Origin: a virus
Direction: 5' to 3' (one strand)
Virus record (IMG/VR): IMGVR_UViG_3300037598_000120
Coordinates: 1-25,568 of that record
DNA: 25,568 bases
The notes under the pieces: generated by a model
Seen by the model: the letters and a program-made list of their open reading frames with translations, nothing else
Databases searched by the model: none
What the model was told of the DNA's origin: nothing
Shown here: positions 7,119 through 13,434 of the stretch, one piece after another
Numbering within the stretch: position 1 is the first letter of the stretch
How the letters are laid out: every line of letters starts with the position of its first letter
Program-made: the position numbers and the translations under genes

Positions 7119-7202
7119 ATGGTAAGAAAGCAACGTGGTCAAAAGAATAAGAACACTGTCAGACGTCAATTGAAAGAAATTAAGACAAAAGAAACAGCAT
7201 AG
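7119..7202 (+). CDS. highly basic peptide, 27 aa
   Basis: The only gene between early promoters 3 and 4, with AAGGAAATCAAC before the ATG. Of 27 residues about 11 are Lys or Arg (MVRKQRGQKNKNTVRRQLKE). Very basic early peptides can bind RNA, DNA or RNA polymerase; antitermination proteins use such arginine-rich segments. That role is a guess. The private promoter argues that it is expressed. Confidence 0.6.
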   Translation: MVRKQRGQKNKNTVRRQLKEIKTKETA

Positions 7203-7208
7203 AAGCAT

Positions 7209-7237
7209 TTGTAATACCTTAAAGCACTAAGTATACT
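7209..7237 (+). promoter_or_regulatory. early-type promoter 4
   Basis: -35 TTGTAA (7209-7214), 17 bp, -10 TATACT (7232-7237), then ACATCAACTAAACAAACGAG, the conserved leader. Confidence 0.85.
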
Positions 7238-7270
7238 AATAACATCAACTAAACAAACGAGTAAAACATC

Positions 7271-7447
7271 ATGAATGAATCAGCCAGCACACTTTGGGAT
7301 TACCTTTTAGACTACGAGATAGCCACAAAGCAAGAGCTATATCTAATAACCTCCATCAATGGTCATAACTTAGAGTCACTTGAGTCAGTACTATACTGTA
7401 GGACTTCTTATAGATCATTGGAACAAATATTAGAGTGCGAGGGTTAA
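7271..7447 (+). CDS. small conserved-type phage protein, 58 aa
   Basis: First gene from promoter 4. The pattern W-D-Y-L-L-D-Y-E-I-A-T, QELYLITSINGHNLESLESV, LYCRTSYRSLEQ fits a short family seen in many siphophages (D-L-I-x-x-x-I-A-T-E-E-E-L-x-L-V-T-x-I-N-G ... L-Y-x-R-T-G-Y). That recognition is from memory and no function is known. An acidic helical protein. It ends 2 bases before the next ATG. Confidence 0.7.
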   Translation: MNESASTLWDYLLDYEIATKQELYLITSINGHNLESLESVLYCRTSYRSLEQILECEG

Positions 7448-7449
7448 TT

Positions 7450-7680
7450 ATGAATACAGTAATAACACAGACCATCAGCGACGAAGCAATAGACATAATT
7501 AACCTAGCTGGCTACGCTGGTCATGTAATGCCTACAGAAGTAGACTCCCATACTATAGCTAATGATATAATAGAGCTGGTTAAACTAAGAGTAGAGGCTG
7601 ATATGCATGCTGGATTACATCAAGTTCTAGAAATTGAGGACTGTATTAATATACTTAAGGTGGTGTTAGGTGAGTACTGA
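7450..7680 (+). CDS. hypothetical protein, 76 aa
   Basis: ATG 7450 has GAGGG six bases upstream; an in-frame ATG at 7435 lacks such a site. Acidic and helical (TISDEAIDIINLAGYAGHVM, then IIELVKLRVEADM). The stop overlaps the next gene's GTG by 11 bases. No family recognised. Confidence 0.68.
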   Translation: MNTVITQTISDEAIDIINLAGYAGHVMPTEVDSHTIANDIIELVKLRVEADMHAGLHQVLEIEDCINILKVVLGEY

Positions 7681-8047
7681 TAAAGAACTAAAGAGCCTTA
7701 GATTAAAAAAGCTTATCAATGAAGACCTAAAAGAATTTAGAGCTAAGAAACTTAATGAAGCTAAAGACCTTAGTTTAATAGAGCTTAATGCCGCTTTAGA
7801 CATTAATGGCGCTATAGAGTTTACGCCTAATGATAACGGTGTGGCTCTTATGGGTGATGATGATCAGCTGATATTGGCATGTAGCATAATTGATTATCAA
7901 ACACGATGTAAGCACTTTACCAATGGATTATCAGTTCAATTTATGGGCCTTGATGGTGAATTATTCGATATACAGGCAAAAGGCAAGGTGATAGTGGTCA
8001 GTGATTATGACGCTTATTTAAATATGTTAGAGGATTATGAGCAATGA
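7670..8047 (+). CDS. hypothetical protein, 125 aa
   Basis: GTG start behind AAGGTGG. A charged helical N-terminal third (KELKSLRLKKLINEDLKEF) is followed by a beta-rich acidic C-terminal part. It looks like a small coiled-coil plus globular domain. The stop overlaps the next ATG by three bases. Unknown function. Confidence 0.7.
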   Translation: MSTDKELKSLRLKKLINEDLKEFRAKKLNEAKDLSLIELNAALDINGAIEFTPNDNGVALMGDDDQLILACSIIDYQTRCKHFTNGLSVQFMGLDGELFDIQAKGKVIVVSDYDAYLNMLEDYEQ

Positions 8048-8220
8048 CCAAGAAAGATAAAATAATAGCAATGTATGAGGCTGGTATATCAATTGATACT
8101 ATAGTTAGTACTATAGGCAGTCAACGCAGGTACATTACATCAATAATACAGCGCACCAATAAATACATTAAGGCATACGGCTATTCAAAAGGACTTCAGA
8201 GGCGTGCAATTCGCCTATAG
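8044..8220 (+). CDS. small basic helix-turn-helix-like protein, 58 aa
   Basis: ATGA overlap with the previous gene. KIIAMYEAGISIDTIVSTIG, followed by SQRRYITSIIQR, reads like a resolvase/homeodomain-type helix-turn-helix (helix, G-x-S turn, recognition helix). The tail is strongly basic. It probably binds DNA, perhaps as an early regulator. It is the last gene of the promoter-4 transcript, ahead of two terminator-like structures. Confidence 0.65.
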   Translation: MTKKDKIIAMYEAGISIDTIVSTIGSQRRYITSIIQRTNKYIKAYGYSKGLQRRAIRL

Positions 8221-8266
8221 CTAATAGATGAACACCCCAATGATGGGAAATACATAAACGAGGCGT

Positions 8267-8301
8267 AACAAGTAAGTCCTTAATAGCAGGAGCTTGTTTT
8301 T
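8267..8301 (+). terminator. possible terminator hairpin
   Basis: AACAAG (8267-8272) pairs with CTTGTT (8293-8298), and inside it TCCT (8277-8280) pairs with AGGA (8288-8291), with an asymmetric bulge; a short T run follows. Weaker than the terminator at 8369. Nothing else of note lies in 8221-8368 except a small CCCA/TGGG hairpin. Confidence 0.4.
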
Positions 8302-8368
8302 GGGATTGAGAAAACAGGTAGTAACGGATTAAGTAAATAAATATTGTCCCTCGAAATACACTATTTTT

Positions 8369-8400
8369 AGCTCATGCATTAATTTGTATGAGCTTTTTTT
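8369..8400 (+). terminator. intrinsic terminator with TTAATT hexaloop
   Basis: AGCTCATGCA (8369-8378) pairs with TGTATGAGCT (8385-8394, one G-T pair) around TTAATT, followed by seven T. It ends the promoter-4 transcript just before promoter 5. Confidence 0.9.
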
Positions 8401-8443
8401 GTGCTCGGTTCATATAAATGTTAATAAACTCTAATAAAAGCTC

Positions 8444-8472
8444 TTGCAATACATATCAGCAGCGACTATACT
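8444..8472 (+). promoter_or_regulatory. early-type promoter 5
   Basis: -35 TTGCAA (8444-8449), 17 bp, -10 TATACT (8467-8472), then ATCGCAACTAACTAAACAACGAG. It reads seven small genes to 9689. Confidence 0.85.
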
Positions 8473-8509
8473 TAAATCATCGCAACTAACTAAACAACGA
8501 GAAACGAAA

Positions 8510-8602
8510 ATGATACTGACGCTTACCAAACTAACAATAACCCTCCTCGCTACTGACTGCCTCCTAATCGTTAATGCTTTTGTTAAACTGGCGGTACTAT
8601 AA
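8510..8602 (+). CDS. membrane peptide, 30 aa
   Basis: First ATG after promoter 5, preceded by ACGAGAAACGAAA. Almost the whole peptide is one hydrophobic helix (MILTLTKLTITLLATDCLLI). Its stop lies one base before the next ATG. Single-span peptides this short occur in phage lysis and exclusion systems, but no function is shown. Confidence 0.55.
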   Translation: MILTLTKLTITLLATDCLLIVNAFVKLAVL

Positions 8603-8603
8603 T

Positions 8604-8750
8604 ATGCCACGATCATTTCCAATTACAGCAGCTCAGCACTCGTTAGACATGGAAGCACGTAGAATACATTTTAATGACGTAAGGATGAAGCAACTAGCTA
8701 CTTACGTAAGAAAGAAGAAACAAACAGTTAGAATTAACCTAATAGGGTAA
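8604..8750 (+). CDS. basic hypothetical protein, 48 aa
   Basis: Starts one base after the previous stop. Basic, with a Lys/Arg cluster (YVRKKKQTVRINLIG) at the C-terminus. No family recognised; tight packing supports it. Confidence 0.55.
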   Translation: MPRSFPITAAQHSLDMEARRIHFNDVRMKQLATYVRKKKQTVRINLIG

Positions 8751-8754
8751 AAGA

Positions 8755-8937
8755 ATGAATAAGAATGTAGCAACACTCATATTGAATGCAGAAATGACAC
8801 TAACCAAATTAGAGCTAGAATTAAATGAATTGCCTTCTAAGGGTTTTGGGGAGATCTATACATCAATGCGGATAGATCATATCAATAAAGAGACTAATGA
8901 CCTTATAGATGCCTTAAAATGGCTGGGAGAACAATAG
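8755..8937 (+). CDS. hypothetical helical protein, 60 aa
   Basis: Leucine- and glutamate-rich helix (LILNAEMTLTKLELELNELP) with a second helix at the end; likely a small coiled-coil protein. The next gene starts immediately after its stop. Unknown function. Confidence 0.6.
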   Translation: MNKNVATLILNAEMTLTKLELELNELPSKGFGEIYTSMRIDHINKETNDLIDALKWLGEQ

Positions 8938-9174
8938 ATGAATGATCTAACAGATACACGTGGTAAATACATATACTATATAGAGCTTGACTTAGGTGAT
9001 TCATTTGACTGGAGCTATAGGGTAGCAGGTAATAGCATTGATGATGCATTAGAGGCCATCAAGATAGACTACCATAGGGTATACGATGAGCTAATGGCAA
9101 TAGTTGACTATACTGTACTGGATACAGTGAGAGCTGATGAGTGTGATCCACAAACACAGGACTGGAGTGAATAG
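8938..9174 (+). CDS. hypothetical acidic protein, 78 aa
   Basis: ATG directly abuts the previous stop, with GGGAGAACAATAG upstream. A beta-strand start (KYIYYIELDLGDSFDWSYRV) and a following helix suggest an alpha/beta mini-domain. No family recognised. Confidence 0.65.
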   Translation: MNDLTDTRGKYIYYIELDLGDSFDWSYRVAGNSIDDALEAIKIDYHRVYDELMAIVDYTVLDTVRADECDPQTQDWSE

Positions 9175-9175
9175 T

Positions 9176-9388
9176 ATGGATAAGGAAATAGAGTTACATT
9201 GCGCTATTGCATCTTTTATGAGCGCAGACAAGGTTAAGGTATTCGCTAATGGGGATACTGGCGGTATTGACATAGCATCATATACTGATGATGAATGGAA
9301 ATCTTGCATTACGCTTGACTATAAGTCAGCTAAGAAGCTACAAGCTTTCATAAACCAATCAACTAGGCGTGGAGGTAGAAAACGATGA
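9176..9388 (+). CDS. hypothetical protein, 70 aa
   Basis: ATG 9176 is chosen because GGAG lies 8 bases upstream and it begins right after the preceding stop; an in-frame ATG at 9137 would overlap that gene by 38 bases. The N-terminal half looks globular; the tail is basic (STRRGGRKR). The stop overlaps the next ATG by 4 bases. Unknown function. Confidence 0.65.
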   Translation: MDKEIELHCAIASFMSADKVKVFANGDTGGIDIASYTDDEWKSCITLDYKSAKKLQAFINQSTRRGGRKR

Positions 9389-9483
9389 TTGATAATAAAA
9401 ACAATAACCTACATAAAGCTCGCGAGGCATGTAACGAAGCTGATGAGTGTCAATGTAGATCAAGAAGTGGTGGCATTATATGA
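9385..9483 (+). CDS. small cysteine-containing peptide, 32 aa
   Basis: ATGA overlap with the previous gene and overlap with the next ATG by 4 bases. GGAGG stands upstream. Three cysteines (EACNEADECQCRSRS) suggest a metal or disulfide site. Both ends fit the operon, which supports it despite its size. Confidence 0.55.
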   Translation: MIDNKNNNLHKAREACNEADECQCRSRSGGII

Positions 9484-9689
9484 TTCACACACATCAAGTT
9501 AGACAAGAGATAATGGCTAGGCTTAAGAAGCTCGATAGGAGGCTTGTAGAGCTTAGGAGACAATATGATAGTGCAATGACTACATATGGCATAGCTCAAC
9601 AGTTTAGAATATCTCATGAGTATGTGGAGGTAGAGGAAGAGAGAGATGTAGTTAGGGATGAATTACAAGCAACCTATAAGGACGTATAG
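9480..9689 (+). CDS. coiled-coil protein, 69 aa
   Basis: Heptad-like charged helices (RQEIMARLKKLDRRLVELRR and EVEEERDVVRDELQ) joined by a short loop indicate an antiparallel coiled coil or dimer. It is the last clear gene of the leftward block before the gene-free convergence zone. Unknown function. Confidence 0.65.
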   Translation: MIHTHQVRQEIMARLKKLDRRLVELRRQYDSAMTTYGIAQQFRISHEYVEVEEERDVVRDELQATYKDV

Positions 9690-10294
9690 CCATGGATAAC
9701 AATTCAGATCAAGGCTTAAGATATACATGATGCCTATGACTGAGGCTGGTAGTACATTAGGTGTGTGCTAGATATAGTATATAGTGTACGTATGTGTGTG
9801 ATATAAGTATAGGTATATGCCTAACGGCTTAACGTCTTCGACTCTGTGTGATGTAGGCTCATGTTAGTGTGTGTGTATGAATACAGGACACAGTGTAGCG
9901 TCATAATAGTACTGTGTGCTTGGTATGGTATGGATGTGTGTGGTGTGTGGATAGATGATTGATATAGTATTGATATAGTATTGAGTACTCATTCCTTGTT
10001 CCCTCTCATCAAATAAAACTCAACACTCTTTCCACTTCCTCCTTGACTAGCATGATATCAATGATATATTGTAGGTGAAAATTGGGGGGTGGGGGGGACT
10101 GTGTGGAGAGATTGGCTATGCCCCGTCCAACATTTATAACCCTGAACATTTTGAACCCATTCCAGAATACCCAAAAAATCAACCCATACAAGATATATCA
10201 GATCAAGTTAATATACATGATCAAGTATACCTCACACAGAGTACGAAGTACGTTAATAGGCGAAGCCTAGGGTATAGTAGGATCTGAGCCCCTA
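9690..10294. other. gene-free convergence zone with repeats and mini-hairpins; candidate origin or packaging region
   Basis: About 600 bases between + strand genes ending at 9689 and - strand genes ending at 10295. No gene with good start, ribosome site and composition is seen. It holds GT-rich stretches (9780-9960), a perfect 11-bp tandem repeat GATATAGTATT (9961-9982), an AT-rich palindrome ATATCAATGATAT (10055-10067), a G6-T-G7 run (10084-10097), GATCAAGT repeated 18 bp apart (10201 and 10219) and two small hairpins with GAA loops (10241-10251 and 10257-10269). The second contains GCGAAGC, known as an extremely stable DNA mini-hairpin. No terminator for the + strand genes is obvious. Confidence 0.5.
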
Positions 10295-10336
10295 TTAGAG
10301 GGCACCCAAACTGCTCAATTTCCCTACGTTATTCAT
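10295..10336 (-). CDS. possible 13-aa peptide
   Basis: The ATG overlaps the stop of the preceding 28-aa gene (ATGA) and has a strong GAGGAGG site. It encodes MNNVGKLSSLGAL and stops at TAATAG. It could equally be chance, because a strong ribosome site here may be a by-product of the upstream coding sequence. Confidence 0.25.
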   Translation of the reverse strand: MNNVGKLSSLGAL

Positions 10337-10419
10337 TTCCAACCTCCTCTCTTATGCCTAGACTCCACTACCATTGCGCCTATAAAGGCTACTATTGATA
10401 TGATTACTACTATTATCAT
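10333..10419 (-). CDS. membrane peptide, 28 aa
   Basis: The ATG sits behind AAAGGAGAAGAGT, the phage's standard strong leader. One N-terminal transmembrane helix (MIIVVIISIVAFIGAMVVE) and a short basic tail (SRHKRGGWK). The upstream interrupted gene ends 11 bases before it. Function unknown. Confidence 0.6.
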   Translation of the reverse strand: MIIVVIISIVAFIGAMVVESRHKRGGWK

Positions 10420-10430
10420 ACTCTTCTCCT

Positions 10431-10604
10431 TTAATATAGATCAACTGCTAAGTCAGCTAGCAACTCAGCTATCTCAGCCTTAGTGTAATTAACGCTCCTA
10501 GCCTTAATCTAGATATTGACAACTCGCTTCTCTATGCAGTCAACAATACGCCCTATCCTCTCCTCCGAGTCAAGTAGCTCCCTCTGTAACGCGTCCCGTA
10601 TCAT
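10431..10604 (-). pseudogene. small gene interrupted by an in-frame amber codon
   Basis: ATG 10604 behind AGAGGAGACATAC encodes a 31-residue helical peptide (MIRDALQRELLDSEERIGRI then VDCIEKRVVNI) ending at TAG (10509-10511). The same frame continues with equally protein-like sequence (IKARSVNYTKAEIAELLADL then AVDLY) to TAA 10431-10433, just before the next gene's ribosome site. The full frame would give a 57-residue protein. Either the gene is recently broken, the amber is read through, or the base is a sequencing error. Confidence 0.55.
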
Positions 10605-10725
10605 GTATGTCTCCTCTAATGAGCTCCGCTCGTAACGCTTCGCTCTGTGTTCTTTTTTAGATGTTAGTTATAATAATTTAAATAGAGAGGCCCGCATAAA
10701 CTCGGCTAAGCCTCGCATATAATTT

Positions 10726-10764
10726 AGTATAGTATTATAATACATGCTATTTATGGTTTATCAA
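10726..10764 (-). promoter_or_regulatory. possible promoter for the last minus-strand genes
   Basis: On the minus strand TTGATA (10764-10759) lies 18 bp before TTATAA (10740-10735), and TATACT (10731-10726) follows in the context AATACTATACTAAAT, which is identical to early promoter 2. The exact -10 is ambiguous. It lies between the gene ending at 10811 and the interrupted gene. Confidence 0.4.
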
Positions 10765-10810
10765 GTGTGTTTCGTGCTTATATAATGCGTTTGACAAAGA
10801 TGATAATCCA

Positions 10811-11086
10811 TTATTGATAAGGGCTACTCAGTCTGCCTTCTCCTATACTTATCAGCCCCCTTAGCGCCTCTATAGACTCATAAGCTTGGTAAGTTGAGCT
10901 ACAGTTAGGTATATGCTCCCGCCAAGTATCCTTACTGAACTTCGTTTCATAACTATATCCAAGTGGAGTTGCATAGAAGTATTTCCTACCCACCTTGGTA
11001 ATATCATACTTCTCCAACCCACATCCTCGTCGATCACCTATACCTTTTACGTATATCCTTTGACCTATTTTAATCTCATGACTCAT
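10811..11086 (-). CDS. small beta-barrel phage protein, 91 aa
   Basis: Starts MSHEIKIGQRIYVKGIGDRR, with ITKVGRKYFYATPLG next, the pattern of the small phage 'beta barrel domain' proteins (I-K-V-G-x-x-V-Y-V ... V-x-K-V-G-R-K-Y-F-Y). Their function is unknown. Its ATG overlaps the upstream stop by 4 bases. It is the last gene before a non-coding gap of about 200 bases. Confidence 0.75.
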   Translation of the reverse strand: MSHEIKIGQRIYVKGIGDRRGCGLEKYDITKVGRKYFYATPLGYSYETKFSKDTWREHIPNCSSTYQAYESIEALRGLISIGEGRLSSPYQ

Positions 11087-11337
11087 ACCATCTCCTTTCT
11101 CTTATTGATAATCTTAAGTAATCCACTAGTGACACCAAACCATTTAATGCCATCGCTGCTATTCATGAATCTAAATCCACTATACACGGCATTGTAGGAG
11201 TCGTCAGAGGCCTCTATAAACTCAGAGAACGTTATCCCTCCCTCTCGTGCTATATAGCCTGTCTTCCATGCCTCACGGAACTGAGTAAGTGATACGCCTA
11301 CCTCATTTAAATCATCTACTAGTTGCTGTTTTGTCAT
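11083..11337 (-). CDS. hypothetical protein, 84 aa
   Basis: ATG with GGAGGCGGTAA upstream. A helical protein (MTKQQLVDDLNEVGVSLTQF) with several aromatic residues. Both ends overlap neighbouring genes by 4 bases. No family recognised. Confidence 0.7.
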   Translation of the reverse strand: MTKQQLVDDLNEVGVSLTQFREAWKTGYIAREGGITFSEFIEASDDSYNAVYSGFRFMNSSDGIKWFGVTSGLLKIINKRKEMV

Positions 11338-11537
11338 TTACCGCCTCCAAATGCATTCATTAACCCGCGATTCTCAAGTATAACTCTATCATTCAATTGG
11401 CCTCTTACAAGCTTCAGCTCAGCAATTAACGTGTCATTGTCAGCCTCTAGCTCCATTATATCACTAGCCTTAACCCAGCTACCTTCATGGCAGGGTGATA
11501 TACCATACTGATGTATCTCATATCTCTTTAATTTCAT
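11334..11537 (-). CDS. hypothetical protein with coiled coil, 67 aa
   Basis: The short N-terminal part (MKLKRYEIHQYGISPCHEGS) is followed by a helix with coiled-coil character (DIMELEADNDTLIAELKLV). This 'Y-x-I-x-x-Y-G...G-x-W-V' opening plus coiled coil is common among small phage proteins of unknown function. It overlaps both neighbours. Confidence 0.7.
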   Translation of the reverse strand: MKLKRYEIHQYGISPCHEGSWVKASDIMELEADNDTLIAELKLVRGQLNDRVILENRGLMNAFGGGK

Positions 11538-11755
11538 TACTTCCCCATCTTGGTTAGGTTTACCATAATTGAATCAGGAACAAATGTATATAGATTGAGG
11601 TCCTTATCCTTGCCTTGATTAAGCATTATAGCCGTAGCTGCTTCCCCTCCCTTCATCCTACGCTTAATCTTCACAAAGTCCATCTCATTGTAACTAAACT
11701 CATCACCTGCCACTAATTCACCGAACTTATATGGTGCTTTATATTGATTCTTCAT
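11537..11755 (-). CDS. hypothetical protein, 72 aa
   Basis: ATG behind AAAAGGAGAAGATA, the standard strong leader. The sequence KFGELVAGDEFSYNEMDFVK suggests a small beta-rich domain; similar 'L-x-x-G-x-x-F' proteins occur in phages without assigned function. The start abuts the upstream stop. Confidence 0.7.
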   Translation of the reverse strand: MKNQYKAPYKFGELVAGDEFSYNEMDFVKIKRRMKGGEAATAIMLNQGKDKDLNLYTFVPDSIMVNLTKMGK

Positions 11756-11970
11756 TATCTTCTCCTTTTATTGAATTTCATTGAATGCCTATGAAGCATC
11801 TCACTCACATGGACTGCCTCATCAATCAATCGCTCTATTATAGGTATAGTTGCCAAAGTGTCTCCATACCATACGTTTACATATCCAGCGCCTGTATCGT
11901 AGCAAGCCCCATCTGAGTCTACTATCATAGCTAAAGCGTACGCTTCACTCTTCATCTGCTCTGTCATCAT
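11755..11970 (-). CDS. hypothetical protein, 71 aa
   Basis: The first ATG is preferred because GAGG lies six bases upstream; two more in-frame ATGs follow. It has a compact alpha/beta look (ALAMIVDSDGACYDTGAGYV) and a basic C-terminus. It overlaps the upstream gene by 26 bases in another frame. Unknown function. Confidence 0.65.
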   Translation of the reverse strand: MMTEQMKSEAYALAMIVDSDGACYDTGAGYVNVWYGDTLATIPIIERLIDEAVHVSEMLHRHSMKFNKRRR

Positions 11971-12172
11971 CGTTAGCCTCTATATGTTGATTTAGCACCA
12001 TAAGCGCCTTGTGTAGATTATGTATATCATCAAAGTCTATACCTGCAAGCTGAAAGGAGTCGAGAGTTAAGAATAAGTCAATATTTCTGCTCTCTGCTAC
12101 CTGTACGCTTGTTTCCCATAACTTACATATATCCGCGTGGCTCATTCGCTCCTCATTACTTGTATATTCCAT
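11945..12172 (-). CDS. hypothetical acidic protein, 75 aa
   Basis: Strong GGAGG six to seven bases before the ATG. Helical and acidic, ending ANDDDRADEE. No motif recognised. It overlaps both neighbours (17 and 26 bases), typical of this tightly packed block. Confidence 0.68.
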   Translation of the reverse strand: MEYTSNEERMSHADICKLWETSVQVAESRNIDLFLTLDSFQLAGIDFDDIHNLHKALMVLNQHIEANDDDRADEE

Positions 12173-12488
12173 AGTATACCCTCCATAACCCTAAAAACCA
12201 TTCACTATCTGCGCGCCAAGTCTTGCCGTCACCTCCGTGCATACCTAAATCTACATAATCCCCACTCTTAGTAAACTCATAGAATCGGTGAGACCCAACC
12301 ATTTCACCTCTAAGTAGAGATTCCCTCATCCTATTAGACCACTTTCTATTCAGTGCTGCAATATCACAGCCTTTCTTGAGGATTCTATTGATGTATCCCC
12401 TATGAATGCCCGTTCTATCGCTTATTCTATCCGCCGTCCACCCATCCTGTGTGCTGTTCAGAGCTCTTATCCTATCTGCTGATGTCAT
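12156..12488 (-). CDS. helix-turn-helix protein, 110 aa
   Basis: AAGGAG is followed directly by ATGAAGATG; the second ATG (12488) has the six-base spacing typical here and is taken as the start. Residues about 17-40 (WTADRISDRTGIHRGYINRI) form a helix-turn-helix. The C-terminal half is rich in Trp/Tyr (FYEF, SEWFLGLWRVYYGIYK). It may regulate or recognise DNA; its HTH is similar in style to the protein at 5383-5685. Target unknown. Confidence 0.7.
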   Translation of the reverse strand: MTSADRIRALNSTQDGWTADRISDRTGIHRGYINRILKKGCDIAALNRKWSNRMRESLLRGEMVGSHRFYEFTKSGDYVDLGMHGGDGKTWRADSEWFLGLWRVYYGIYK

Positions 12489-12561
12489 CTTCATCTCCTT
12501 AGCTTCCTCATCTTCTCTACCTTTGGTTTATGTGGACTATAAGTTGACTGATCAAGAGCCC

Positions 12562-12630
12562 TCAATCTAGATCAGGCAAGATATTAAATAGGATCACCAA
12601 TCCTGCCCATATGATTATGTACTCCATCAT
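12562..12630 (-). CDS. nested membrane peptide, 21-22 aa
   Basis: Two adjacent ATGs (12630 and 12627) lie behind TAAGGAGAAGGC, a strong site. The product, MEYIIIWAGLVILFNILPDL plus Asp, is one transmembrane helix. It begins inside the 59-aa gene in another frame and runs past its stop. The ribosome site and clean hydrophobic helix support it; its size keeps confidence moderate. Confidence 0.45.
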   Translation of the reverse strand: MMEYIIIWAGLVILFNILPDLD

Positions 12631-12763
12631 GCCTTCTCCTTACTGCCATTGCTGTCTCAAATGCTCCTGCTATCTCCTTAGCTGCCTTTACCTGCTCTGA
12701 CTTACAGACGCACTCATCACAGCGCCTATTTCTTACGCTACCTTGCCCACATACCCCGTTCAT
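12584..12763 (-). CDS. small cysteine-containing protein, 59 aa
   Basis: The ATG overlaps the stop of the pilin-like gene (ATGA), with GGAG 8 bases upstream. Cysteines cluster at the start (VCGQGSVRNRRCDECVC), suggesting a zinc site, followed by a helix and His-rich end (RRRHDGVHNHMG). No family recognised. Confidence 0.6.
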   Translation of the reverse strand: MNGVCGQGSVRNRRCDECVCKSEQVKAAKEIAGAFETAMAVRRRHDGVHNHMGRIGDPI

Positions 12764-13434
12764 GGCACTAACTCCAAGCCTAATGATATCCTCCCAGTGA
12801 ATATATTAATCTCCCCCTCTCGCTTATCCAACTTAAACAGGAATTGATGAGGGATATTACCAGTAAAGTCATACACCGTCCCATCTCGTCTTATCTTAAA
12901 GCCCTTAATGATACTTCCGTCATCAAATAACACCTTAGAGTCAATATCGTTATGGTGAACCTCAACGGTAGCGTTTGCTGTTACAGCCCATATAGTCAAA
13001 CCAGCATCACTTAGCGACACCCTGTAGTACTCCTTTCCATCAAGGTCAGAGTATGCACCAGCTTGGTATAACTGAATTACACTCCGTACATTACTAATCT
13101 CATTGCCCGACCTATCTGGTGCTGTAATAGTAAATGTAATCGACATCAGTATTGACATCAATGTAACGACTACCAGCAGTTCGATAATAGTAAACCTACG
13201 CTTCTTGTTTAGGAGGTCTGGCTTCTTAGTCTTTGGTGTCACTTTAACTCTACCTAACTCAGCAGTCACATTCCTATTCTCTCTTACTATGTGTCTTGTA
13301 ATGAAGTATGTACACATCAATGAGTATACCATCATTGCTCCTAACCTCAGTGGACTCTCGCTGAATCCGTATACCGAAAAGGATAGGATTAGGATATTTG
13401 CCATTAGTATTATGCCTGTTATTAACTCTCTCAT
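12760..13434 (-). CDS. pilin-like (GspH/FimT-type pseudopilin) membrane protein
   Basis: 224 residues. It begins with two hydrophobic segments (about 5-23 and 31-48), then a basic linker, then a near-perfect type IV prepilin motif: KKRR (77-80), F81-T-I-I-E85-L-L-V-V-V and a hydrophobic helix to about 103. E85 is the conserved Glu5 of mature pilins. The usual Gly before the cleavage point is Arg here, so prepilin peptidase may not cut. The remaining 120 residues resemble the beta-rich GspH/FimT domain (DDGSIIKGFKIRRDGTVYDF). A pilin-like protein with an extra N-terminal membrane hairpin is unusual in a phage. It might disturb host pili or secretion, for example to exclude pilus-dependent phages; that is inference. 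The start overlaps the upstream stop (TAATG). Confidence 0.7.
   Translation of the reverse strand: MRELITGIILMANILILSFSVYGFSESPLRLGAMMVYSLMCTYFITRHIVRENRNVTAELGRVKVTPKTKKPDLLNKKRRFTIIELLVVVTLMSILMSITFTITAPDRSGNEISNVRSVIQLYQAGAYSDLDGKEYYRVSLSDAGLTIWAVTANATVEVHHNDIDSKVLFDDGSIIKGFKIRRDGTVYDFTGNIPHQFLFKLDKREGEINIFTGRISLGLELVP

Noticed and set aside
10009-10287. Several short open frames in the convergence zone
   Set aside because: Overlapping on both strands, with low-complexity composition and no ribosome sites.
10791-10820. TTGACA-18-TGATAA promoter-like sequence on the + strand
   Set aside because: It would read antisense into the minus-strand operon, the -10 is poor and no gene follows.
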